Both the position numbers and the translations under genes were made by a program. Source: 40CM-2-70-7 sp035631315 (GTDB lineage Bacteria > Gemmatimonadota > Gemmatimonadetes > Gemmatimonadales > GWC2-71-9). From it: a stretch of 64,000 nt of DNA. Within the stretch, counting starts at the first letter, position 1, and each line of letters starts with the position of its first letter. Where the stretch lies: NCBI GenBank assembly GCA_035631315.1, contig DASQIZ010000115.1, positions 13,505 through 77,504 of the forward strand, written 5' to 3'. Shown piece by piece: positions 9,141-17,305 of the stretch. The notes beneath the pieces were generated by a model. That model ran no database searches. It had not been told where the DNA came from and saw only the letters and a list, made by a program, of their open reading frames with translations.

Positions 9141-9211
9141 CTCAAGGTGGTGCCGGGGTTCTCTTATGAACCGATGCCCCATCACGGTGCAATCCTGTTA
9201 CCTGCTTGGGG

Positions 9212-9241
9212 TTGCCTCGCACCCTTCTCTTTGACTACACT
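9212..9241 (+). promoter_or_regulatory. Candidate promoter of the HAD-gene leader
   Basis: TTGCCT and TACACT with an 18-nt spacer. It would start an mRNA near 9249, just before the short leader reading frame and the terminator. Moderate match only. Confidence 0.4.
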
Positions 9242-9253
9242 GTGTTTGTGACC

Positions 9254-9319
9254 ATGCACATGCACTTCGCCAAGATGCTGAACTGCCAGGCCAATCGGCC
9301 GGGGCGGGGCGCGGTGTAA
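9254..9319 (+). CDS. Short leader reading frame (21 codons) before the HAD gene
   Basis: ATG-initiated frame reading MHMHFAKMLNCQANRPGRGA plus V and a TAA stop. It sits directly after a candidate promoter and 28 nt before an intrinsic terminator that stands in front of the HAD gene. That layout resembles a translated leader of an attenuator, but the peptide shows no run of a single amino acid, and I recognise no family. It may simply be untranslated leader RNA. Confidence 0.3.
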   Translation: MHMHFAKMLNCQANRPGRGAV

Positions 9320-9347
9320 CGACTGGCAGTCCAGGTCCGACGACCCC

Positions 9348-9381
9348 AACCCGCTCTCCGAAAGAGCGGGTTTTCTTTTTT
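9348..9381 (+). terminator. Intrinsic terminator in the leader of the HAD gene
   Basis: Ten-base arms AACCCGCTCT and AGAGCGGGTT pair around a CCGAA loop, followed by TTTTCTTTTTT. It is a textbook Rho-independent terminator placed between a promoter and the HAD gene, ending a few nt before the GAGGAG ribosome site at 9384-9389. Either it ends a small RNA or it is a regulated attenuator. Confidence 0.75.
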
Positions 9382-9394
9382 CCGAGGAGTACCA

Positions 9395-10195
9395 GTGAAG
9401 AAGCACTACTTATTGGCGAGCGATTTCGATCAGACCCTGTCCTTCGACGACTCAGGATTGATCCTGAGCGAACTCGTCGGGATCGACGAATACGACACCC
9501 GCGTGGGCAAGCTGTCGCGGCTCAACCTGGTACAGCAGGGCGCCGAGTTGGCGTATCTGCTCAGGCACGATCCGGATTTCCGGCAGGTGGCGCGGGCGGA
9601 CCTGATCGAGGTCGGTCGGCGCGTGCGGCTGAAGAAAAACGTTGCGCTCCTGGCCCGCCTGCTCGACGACGGCATCGATGGCCACAAGTTCGACTTCTAC
9701 GTGATCTCGGCAGCGCCGGAGCAGGTGGTGCACTCGGCCCTGCATGGCCTCGTCCCTCCCGATCACATCATCGGAACCCGGTTCGAGTGGGATGACGGCA
9801 CGGGCCTGATCGGCAACCTGCTCTCCGCCACCGCCGGGTACGGCAAAGTCGCGGCCGTCGAGCACCTCCGGGAACGGCTCGCCATCCCGCGGGATCAGGT
9901 GGTCTATGTGGGAGACGGACAGTCGGACTTGCCGGTCATGCTGCACGTGAATCGGGGCGAGGGGTTCACCATCGCGGCCTCGGAAGCCCGCGAGATCTCC
10001 CACATCGCCAAGCGCACGGTCATCTCCGACGACGCGCTCTCGGTGCTGGTCCCGATCCTCGAGGACATCGTGGGATTCGGAAAGGCTGACATCCGGGCGT
10101 TCTTCGAATCCCACGGCCTCGTGATTCAGGAGTGGGACCGCGTCCGTACGGACTGGCTGACCATCCGGGAGGGAACCGCCGACGCGGCGGCCTAG
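9395..10195 (+). CDS. HAD-superfamily phosphatase (phosphoserine-phosphatase-like)
   Basis: A 266-residue cytoplasmic hydrolase. Motif I is DFDQTLSFDD (nucleophile Asp10, with Asp12), the motif II region is VISAAPEQVV, the motif III lysine is likely in GYGKVAAVEHL, and motif IV is YVGDGQSDLPVM with two metal-binding aspartates. This spacing, with an early helical cap, fits the phosphoserine-phosphatase-like subgroup; the substrate cannot be named. The ATG has a GAGGAG ribosome site 6 nt upstream. A terminator immediately before it suggests control at the leader. It converges on the multicopper oxidase gene, sharing a CTAG sequence so that the stop codons overlap. Confidence 0.85.
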   Translation: MKKHYLLASDFDQTLSFDDSGLILSELVGIDEYDTRVGKLSRLNLVQQGAELAYLLRHDPDFRQVARADLIEVGRRVRLKKNVALLARLLDDGIDGHKFDFYVISAAPEQVVHSALHGLVPPDHIIGTRFEWDDGTGLIGNLLSATAGYGKVAAVEHLRERLAIPRDQVVYVGDGQSDLPVMLHVNRGEGFTIAASEAREISHIAKRTVISDDALSVLVPILEDIVGFGKADIRAFFESHGLVIQEWDRVRTDWLTIREGTADAAA

Positions 10196-11304
10196 GGGAG
10201 AACCCGATACCTCCCCGACATCCCGTCCATCATGTGCTCGCCGAAGTGGCAATGGAAAAGCCAGATACCGGCGACGTCCGGCACCATGTCGGCCTCGGTC
10301 ATCGTGAGCGGTCCGTCGAGGTCGATCACGTCGTGCCGGGTGCCGTTCTGCAACACGGTGTTGCCGTGCCAGTGCGGCGAATGGATGTCGTCGAACCCGG
10401 TCGAGCTGAAGAGATACCAGCGGACCCGCTCCCCGACGTGCATGGTGAGCTCGTCCACCGGGAGGTTCCCGTACATCCTTCCGTTGATGTTGAGATAGCC
10501 GAATTGGTAGAACCCAATGGGGCCCTTGGGACCCGCCGACGCCGTGTCCCCCGTGTAGCGCTTGAGATTGACGGGAACAAAGTGGGTGGTGTTCTCGTCG
10601 GTCGCCGCGAACATCGTGACGAACTCCCGGTCCACGTCCATGGGCGTCCCATCGGGTCGCGCCATGCCCCGCCGGGTCACGATAATCGCCCCGATCAATC
10701 CGGAGTACACGTCCTCGAGCTCGTTTACGTGTGAGTGATACGGCCACACGATGGAGCTGGGGTCATTCGGACCGGGCCCCGCGCGTTCGGTGATGGGCCA
10801 GGTGTAGCGGTACGTGCCACCGGTTGCCACCGAGTCGCCCGACTTGTCCTTCTCCCCGTCGTTGTAGAGCGCCCCCTCGGACTTCTTGTCGTAGAACACG
10901 CCGTGCGGATGCATGCTCGCGGCGAAGTGCGTCCGATTCCGAAATACCACGACGATGGTGTCGCCCACTGCGCCCCGGAGCACCGGCCCCAGCATCTCGA
11001 GATGCTGCCACCGGGCATCGCGCGGCTTGAGTGTGGCGAACGTGGAATCGGTGTATTCCCGATAGATCGCCTTCCGAAAGATCCAGGCCACGGTGTTCGT
11101 GTCGGGCCCGCGCACGATGTGATACTGCTCGTACTTGTGCTGCCTCCCCATCGTGAGGTCCGAGTCCGACGGATTGTAGTTCCAGTCGGTCTCCTCGGCG
11201 GCGACATAGTAGGTGCGGGTGACGCCCTTCGGTTTCGCTTGGGCGGCGAGACTCGACCCGACGGACATCACAACAAACAAGAAGACGAGCGGACGCGGGC
11301 GCAT
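10192..11304 (-). CDS. Multicopper oxidase, exported
   Basis: A 370-residue cupredoxin-fold oxidase with a signal peptide (MRPRPLVFLFVVMSVGSSLA, cleavage near AAQA). All copper-ligand motifs are visible: HPHG, WPYHSH, HSPHWHG and the C-terminal HCHFGEHMMDGM that binds type 1 and type 3 copper. It is shorter than classical three-domain laccases (about 500 aa), so it probably has two cupredoxin domains or a reduced middle domain. The ATG at 11304 is preferred over 11385 because it begins the signal peptide and has GGAG 8 nt upstream. Activity is likely oxidation of phenols or metal ions in the periplasm; the substrate is unknown. Confidence 0.88.
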   Translation of the reverse strand: MRPRPLVFLFVVMSVGSSLAAQAKPKGVTRTYYVAAEETDWNYNPSDSDLTMGRQHKYEQYHIVRGPDTNTVAWIFRKAIYREYTDSTFATLKPRDARWQHLEMLGPVLRGAVGDTIVVVFRNRTHFAASMHPHGVFYDKKSEGALYNDGEKDKSGDSVATGGTYRYTWPITERAGPGPNDPSSIVWPYHSHVNELEDVYSGLIGAIIVTRRGMARPDGTPMDVDREFVTMFAATDENTTHFVPVNLKRYTGDTASAGPKGPIGFYQFGYLNINGRMYGNLPVDELTMHVGERVRWYLFSSTGFDDIHSPHWHGNTVLQNGTRHDVIDLDGPLTMTEADMVPDVAGIWLFHCHFGEHMMDGMSGRYRVLP

Positions 11305-11611
11305 CGACGGCTCTCCGGAGGTGGGGGCGGGGCCAAAGTACAGTCGGATGCACTGCGAAGCGACCTTCACAAAGTGACTCGCCAACTGCCGGGAGCTCGG
11401 TCGCGACGAATTGGGGTGCGGAGCTGCATCGGCGCCTCAAGGGCCGTCAGGTAGGGGAGGCTGCCCCTAGGGGTAGGTTGACCCTGAACCCGTTTCGGGC
11501 CCGGGTGGCCCCCACCTGAGGAACATCGCCTAGGGGCAGGAATTGCTGGTTGCCAGCCGGTGAGTCGGCTAGTGACGGTATCACCAACCGACTCACCGCC
11601 TGACCGACTGA
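11305..11611. other. Gene-free 307 bp with nested inverted repeats
   Basis: Between the start of the oxidase gene and the end of the choice-of-anchor P gene. It contains an 11-bp perfect inverted repeat CTGCCCCTAGG (11461-11471) / CCTAGGGGCAG (11529-11539), and the first arm is itself part of a CCCCTAGGGG palindrome. A second 11-bp hairpin lies at 11558-11598. No open frame looks coding. Confidence 0.5.
11558..11598 (-). terminator. Hairpin after the choice-of-anchor P operon
   Basis: Arms CGGTGAGTCGG and CCGACTCACCG pair perfectly (11 bp), with a small inner GTGA/TCAC stem. It lies 14 nt past the stop of the minus-strand gene that ends at 11612. It lacks a T-run, so function as a terminator is probable rather than proven. 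Confidence 0.5.
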
Positions 11612-12238
11612 TCACTGAATCGAGCTGCTTGCCGACCCCACGACGATTTCATCGCCCGTCGTGAGATAGACGTGAATCATCCGCACCGACACGCTCATCC
11701 CCTGATTGCCATGGCCGCCGCTCATCGTCTGTTCATTGAGCACGACGTAGCCACCAGGGATGTTCATGCGCGTGTTGGCCGCCGGCATGGCGTCGCCACT
11801 CGACACCGGCGTGCCGTTCACCACGAGATTGGTGATCACCGAGCCGTCGACGTCTCCGGCGATGGTCTTGCCGTTCATCGTGACGCTGGCAATTCCCACC
11901 ACTCGGTCGGCCGTGATCAAGCCATTCAGCAGATTCACGTTCGACGCGGTGGCCACGCTCTGTTGAGAGCCCAGCCCGTCAGCGTCGGCTTCCCCAGCGG
12001 TCACAGCGGCTGTCGAGGCCGAGGTGAGCTGGGGCATCGCGACATTGGCGGCGTCGTCGGAGGCCTGACCGCCGCCGACCGGCATGGCCGCAACGGCGAA
12101 TTGCGAGATCGCGCCGTTGCTCTTCACCGACACGGCGATACTCGAGCCGTTGACGGTGCGACTCGCGGTTTTCTGCGCTGCGAGAGGTACGGCCACCAGA
12201 AGGAGGCCGACCCCAGTGAGTTGCATGATGCGATTCAT
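11612..12238 (-). CDS. Choice-of-anchor P family exported protein
   Basis: A 208-residue exported protein: signal peptide MNRIMQLTGVGLLLVAVPLA ending AAQ, then a beta-rich body with NVNLLNGLITADRVVGIASV and IPGGYVVLNEQTMSG. This pattern matches, from memory, the choice-of-anchor P family of surface proteins found in Gemmatimonadota and Actinobacteria. AAGGAGACTCCC precedes the ATG at 12238 with good spacing; the frame upstream of it belongs to the neighbouring gene. It is the second gene of a two-gene operon, 17 bp after the lipoprotein gene. Function unknown; surface display or adhesion is inference. Confidence 0.75.
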   Translation of the reverse strand: MNRIMQLTGVGLLLVAVPLAAQKTASRTVNGSSIAVSVKSNGAISQFAVAAMPVGGGQASDDAANVAMPQLTSASTAAVTAGEADADGLGSQQSVATASNVNLLNGLITADRVVGIASVTMNGKTIAGDVDGSVITNLVVNGTPVSSGDAMPAANTRMNIPGGYVVLNEQTMSGGHGNQGMSVSVRMIHVYLTTGDEIVVGSASSSIQ

Positions 12239-12255
12239 GGGAGTCTCCTTGGGGC

Positions 12256-12816
12256 TCAGGACTTGTGGGCCTGGATGTTGCCGCCGGTGAGGGTGGTGGT
12301 CATCACGTTGTTGTGAATGCCATCCCCGGCGTCGTCGATCGTGAACATGAAGGTGTCGACCCCATGTCCCGGCTCGCCGTTGTCGCAGACCTGGATGAAG
12401 TAGTGATGGTCGGTCCAGCCCGAGCCGGCGAAGACGTCCTTCTGTCGCACCGTCCCGTCCCACTCGGCGCAGGACCCGCCCGCCGAGTCCGGGAACGAAG
12501 CGAAGTGTTCCATGGTGAGTGAGTGATTGAGCGTCTGCGTTTCATGAAAGACCACCTGCAGCTCGCCCTTGATCGCCCCCGAGTCGCATGCTTCGGCGTG
12601 AATGTTGAAGCCGAACGTCACCTTGCCCACGCCCGGAGGATCTACCCTGCCACCGCCGGTATACTTCCCACCGGCGTTGCATCCCACCCAGCCTTCCGGC
12701 GTCCGGGTGACCGACGTGGCCTGCTGTGGAGCGGCGGCATTCGGTTGTTCGCATGCCGCGACCACCAGGAGCGCCGCCGCTACGACGGCGGGCGCCATTC
12801 CCTTCACTACGTGCAT
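12256..12816 (-). CDS. Post-COAP-1-like lipoprotein
   Basis: A 186-residue lipoprotein with signal peptide and lipobox (ALLVVAAC, then EQPNAAAPQ). The body has GWVGCNAGGKYTGGGRVDPP, FGFNIHAEACDSG and DTFMFTIDDAGDG, a pattern I associate with the post-COAP-1 domain that accompanies choice-of-anchor P proteins. A strong ribosome site (AGGAGGT, 5 nt) fixes the start at 12816; an upstream ATG at 12918 lacks one. It is the first gene of the pair with the choice-of-anchor P protein, supporting a joint surface role. Confidence 0.75.
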   Translation of the reverse strand: MHVVKGMAPAVVAAALLVVAACEQPNAAAPQQATSVTRTPEGWVGCNAGGKYTGGGRVDPPGVGKVTFGFNIHAEACDSGAIKGELQVVFHETQTLNHSLTMEHFASFPDSAGGSCAEWDGTVRQKDVFAGSGWTDHHYFIQVCDNGEPGHGVDTFMFTIDDAGDGIHNNVMTTTLTGGNIQAHKS

Positions 12817-13087
12817 AGGACCTCCTGTCCCAGGTGCGTTGAGGTACGGAGGCAGGGAATGGCAAGAGGGGTGCCTCCTTCCGGCGGACATCAGTAACAC
12901 ATGAAAGCGAGGATCCATCGGGAAAAGCCCGGCGAAGCGTTACCGACTCGGTGCGCGAACTCGTCGCGATGCGCGCGCCACTCGGCGCCCGGGGACGCCG
13001 TGCGCCGGGGAAACGGAGGCCCGTCGGATGTCACAAATCCCCCCGCTGCCCCGTCATATGGGAGCCGTGTTAGCATTAGAACCCGCT
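12817..13087. promoter_or_regulatory. Divergent intergenic region before the efflux operon
   Basis: 271 bp between two outward-facing genes. No Shine-Dalgarno sequence precedes the ATG at 13088; TAGCAT at 13071-13076 is a possible -10 box only 11 nt upstream, so the efflux mRNA may have a very short leader. Nothing else recognised. Confidence 0.35.
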
Positions 13088-14289
13088 ATGGACAACAAGT
13101 CAGCCGACCTCTCCGCCCTGCGCATCAACCGGGATGCGGTCCCGACGCCTTCAGGCAACGGAGGCGGCCGTCGACTGCTCGTCATCGGGATCCCAGTGAT
13201 TCTGCTTCTGACCCTCACCGGCTTCCTGCTGGCGCGGAGCCTGGGCGGCGGGGTCCAGGTGCACCTCACGCCCGCGGTCCGGATCTCTCCGTCCCAGGCG
13301 AACGTGCTCGCGTCCGCGTCAGGCTACGTGGTCGCGCAACGCAAGGCCGCCGTGGCGTCGAAGGGCACCGGGCGCCTGGTCTATCTCGGGGTGGTCGAAG
13401 GGGACCGCGTGAAGGAAGGGCAGGTCATCGCCCGGATCGAGGACGCCGACGTCAAAGCCGCCTTGGCTCAGGCGCACGCGAACCTGGACCTCGGCATGGC
13501 CGACTTGCATGACGCGAAGACGTCAATGGACCGGCAGGCGACCCTGCTCAAGCAGAACCTCGCGAGCCAGGCCGATTTCGATGCTGCGCAGGCGCGTTAC
13601 CTGCGCGTCAGGGCCACCATCGCGCTCGACTCCGCTCAGGTCGACGCCGCGCAGGTCGCGGTCGAGAACACGGTCGTGCGGGCCCCGTTCGATGGGACGG
13701 TGCTGACCAAGAGCGCCGACGTCGGCGAAGTGGTCTCGCCCCTCACGGGCGGCGCGTTCGCCAAAGCCTCCGTCGTGACGCTCGCGGACCTCGGCTCCCT
13801 TCAGGTCGAGGTCGATGTTTCCGAGTCGAACCTCGCGCAGGTGACCATCGGCGAGCCCTGCGAGATCGTGCTCGACGCATATCCGGACGTCCGGTACGCG
13901 GGGTTCGTGGCGAAGATCGTCCCGACCGCAGACCGCGCGAAGGCCACGGTGCAGGTGAAGGTGGCGTTCAAGCACTATGACGCGAAGGTGCTTCCCGAGA
14001 TGAGCGCCAAGGTGCACTTTCTCCCGCGTTCCACTGTGGCACAGACCCCCGAGGACACGCAGTCGGTGATCGCGGTGCCGGAGAAGGCACTCGCGCAGCG
14101 AAACGGGCAGTCGGTGGTGTACGTCGTCACGGACGGCCGGGCGGTGGAAGTGCCCGTGACCGCCGGCCGGCACTTCGGCTCCTCCGTGGCCATTCTGCAG
14201 GGCATCGCGGTGGGTACCGCCGTGGTGGACTCCGTCGACGACCGGCTCCACCGGGGCGTCAAAGTCAACGTAAAATCAGGAACCTCCCA

Positions 14290-14293
<4 letters not shown>
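13088..14293 (+). CDS. HlyD/MacA-type periplasmic adaptor subunit of an ABC efflux system
   Basis: A 401-residue membrane-anchored adaptor. It has an N-terminal transmembrane anchor (LLVIGIPVILLLTLTGFLLA), a lipoyl/biotinyl half-motif (GYVVAQRKAAVASKGTGRLV), a long alpha-hairpin coiled coil (about residues 125-200), the second lipoyl half with VRAPFDGTVLTK, and a beta-barrel domain. It links an inner-membrane MacB-type transporter to an outer-membrane channel, which is not encoded nearby. The start at 13088 precedes a typical short cytoplasmic tail; 13028 is an alternative. It overlaps the ATPase gene by 4 bp (GTGA), so the operon is translationally coupled. Confidence 0.9.
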
Positions 14294-14969
<676 letters not shown>

Positions 14970-14973
<4 letters not shown>

Positions 14974-16136
14974 AGATCCTCTCCATCATTTTCCGGAACG
15001 CCTTCCGCCATAAGCTGCGGTCGTTCCTCACGATCCTCGGGATCGCGACCGCGGTGATGGCGTTCGGCCTGCTGCGCACGATTGTGTCTGCCTGGAACGC
15101 CGGGGTGTCGAACAGCGCCGAGAACCGGATGATCGTGCGGCATCGCGTGTCGTTCATCTTCCCGCTCCCCCAGGCCGATCTCACCGAGCTTCAGAAGGTC
15201 CCGGGCGTGGTCGGCGTGACGTGGTCCAACTGGTTTGGAGGCGTGTACGGCGACGCCAACGACTTCAAGAACTTCTGGCCCCGGATCGCGGTCGACCCGG
15301 CGACCTACTTCCAGATGTATCCTGAATTCCTGGTCCCTCCCGACCAGCTTAAGGCGTTCCAGCAGGATCGGTCGGGCGTGATCATCGGCCGGAAGACCGC
15401 CGAGCTGCATGGATTCAAGGTCGGGGACGTGATCACCCTGAACGGGGACATCTTCCCCGGCACCTGGCAGTTCACGGTTCGCGGGATCTATACCGGCAAG
15501 GAGCCCTCGACCGACGAAACCCAGATGTTTTTTCCGTGGGACTACCTGAACGAAAACGTGAAGCAGCGTGAGCCGGGCCGGACGGTGGGCGCTGGATGGT
15601 ACGTGCTTAAGGTCGACCGGCCCGACGATATGGTGAAGGTCGCGGCGGCCGTGGACACGATGTACACGAATTCTCAGGCTCCCACCAAGACGGAGAGCGA
15701 GCGGGCCTTCCAGCAGGGGTTCGTCGCGATGTCGTCGGCGATCATCACGTCGCTCGAGGTGATCAGCTTCGTGATCATTGGGATCATCCTGCTCGTCCTC
15801 GCCAACACGATCGTGATGGCGGTGCGGGAGCGCACGCGTGAGTACGCGGTGCTCAAGACGCTCGGATTCACCGGACGCCACGTGCTCACCTTCATTCTCG
15901 GCGAGGCCATGGTCATCGGGCTCTTCGGCGGCATCCTCGGGGTTCTGCTCACGTTCCCGATCGTGAAGGGTTTCGGGAAGGCGCTTCCGACGTTCTTCCC
16001 GATCATCGGCGTGTCGGGTGTCACGGTGGCGCTGGCGCTGGTTGCCGCGTGTCTCTGCGGCATCGCGGCCGGGGCCGCGCCCGCGATCCGCGCGGCGAAG
16101 ATGCCGATCGTGTCGGGTCTGAGGACGGTGGGATGA
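14970..16136 (+). CDS. FtsX-type ABC transporter permease (first of two)
   Basis: A 388-residue MacB_PCD/FtsX permease: one N-terminal transmembrane helix (FLTILGIATAVMAFGLLRTI), a periplasmic domain of about 200 residues, then three C-terminal helices with the FtsX signature region RERTREYAVLKTLGFTGRHV. It starts with an ATG overlapping the ATPase stop (ATGA). With the following permease it forms a heterodimeric transport core. Confidence 0.9.
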
Positions 16137-17305
16137 AGATTCCGTTCTCCTACATCTGGCGCTCGCTCTGGGCTCGCCGGCTTACGACCACGCTTACGAT
16201 CGGCGGCGTCGCGCTGGTGGTGTTCGTGTTCGCCGGCGTGCTGATGCTGTCGCAGGGCATCACCAAGACGCTGGTCGACACGGGCTCTCCCGACAACGCG
16301 ATCATTCTCCGGAAGTCCGCGACCTCGGAGCTGGTGAGTCAGGTGGACCGCGGTACCGCGGAGATTCTCGAGACGGCACCCGAGATTGCGACTGGGCCTG
16401 ACGGCAAGCCGCTGATCACGCGCGAGGTGAACCTCATCATCAATCTGAACAAGAAGGGCAATCACCTGGCGCTCGGGAACGTGACAGTGCGGGGTACTTC
16501 TCCGCAGGGCCTTCACCTTCGGCCCGCCGTGAAGATCACGCAGGGGCGGATGTTCAACTTCGGCAGCCACGAGTTGATCGTCGGCGCGAACATCGCCCAG
16601 CGGTTCGAGGGTGTAGCGATGGGCGCGGATGTGCCCTTCGGAGGAGAGCACTGGACGGTCGTCGGGTACTTCGATGCCGGCGGGTCGGGGTTCGATTCCG
16701 AGATCTGGGCTGACGCGGATCAGGTGATGCAGGCGTTCAATCGTCCCGTGTACTCGTCGATCACCTTCCGGCTCAAGGACCCGGCGCAGTTCGATGCCCT
16801 GAAAGCCCGGCTCGCCGCGGATCCACGGACGCAGTACATCGAACCCAAGCGCGAGCAGGACTTCTATCGCGAACAGTCGGCCAACATGGCGAAGTTCATC
16901 AGGATCCTCGGCCTCGTCGTGACGATCATCTTCTCGGTCGGCGCGATGATCGGCGCAATGATCACCATGTACGCCGCGGTCGCGAATCGCACGGTCGAGA
17001 TCGGTACGCTCCGGGCCCTGGGCTTCAAGCGTCGCAGTGTGCTGGCCGCGTTCCTGCTCGAGGCCGTTCTACTCGCGGTGGTCGGCGGCGCGATCGGCGT
17101 CGCGCTGGCGTCCGGACTTTCATTTGCTCACGTCTCGACGGTGAACTTCGCGTCGTTCTCGGAGATCGGTTTCGGATTCTCGCTCACGGTCACCATCGTG
17201 ATCATCGCGTTCATCTTCGCGCTGTCGATGGGTGTGCTGGGCGGGTTCCTGCCGGCAGTGCGGGCTTCCAGGCTGCAGATCGTGAACGCGTTGAGGGGCA
17301 GCTAG
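16133..17305 (+). CDS. FtsX-type ABC transporter permease (second of two)
   Basis: A 390-residue partner of the preceding permease with the same layout: helix near TLTIGGVALVVFVFAGVLML, periplasmic domain, then three helices with NRTVEIGTLRALGFKRRSVL. The ATG at 16133 overlaps the previous stop (ATGA) and is preferred over an earlier in-frame start at 16049 inside the other gene. The stop shares a CTAG with the convergent CHAT gene. Confidence 0.9.
   Translation: MKIPFSYIWRSLWARRLTTTLTIGGVALVVFVFAGVLMLSQGITKTLVDTGSPDNAIILRKSATSELVSQVDRGTAEILETAPEIATGPDGKPLITREVNLIINLNKKGNHLALGNVTVRGTSPQGLHLRPAVKITQGRMFNFGSHELIVGANIAQRFEGVAMGADVPFGGEHWTVVGYFDAGGSGFDSEIWADADQVMQAFNRPVYSSITFRLKDPAQFDALKARLAADPRTQYIEPKREQDFYREQSANMAKFIRILGLVVTIIFSVGAMIGAMITMYAAVANRTVEIGTLRALGFKRRSVLAAFLLEAVLLAVVGGAIGVALASGLSFAHVSTVNFASFSEIGFGFSLTVTIVIIAFIFALSMGVLGGFLPAVRASRLQIVNALRGS

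Noticed and set aside
17302..17305. Frameshift or gene fusion at the CTAG shared by two genes
   Set aside because: Convergent genes sharing CTAG stop bases recur in the window (10192-10195, 17302-17305, 51474-51477) and are simply compact gene ends.
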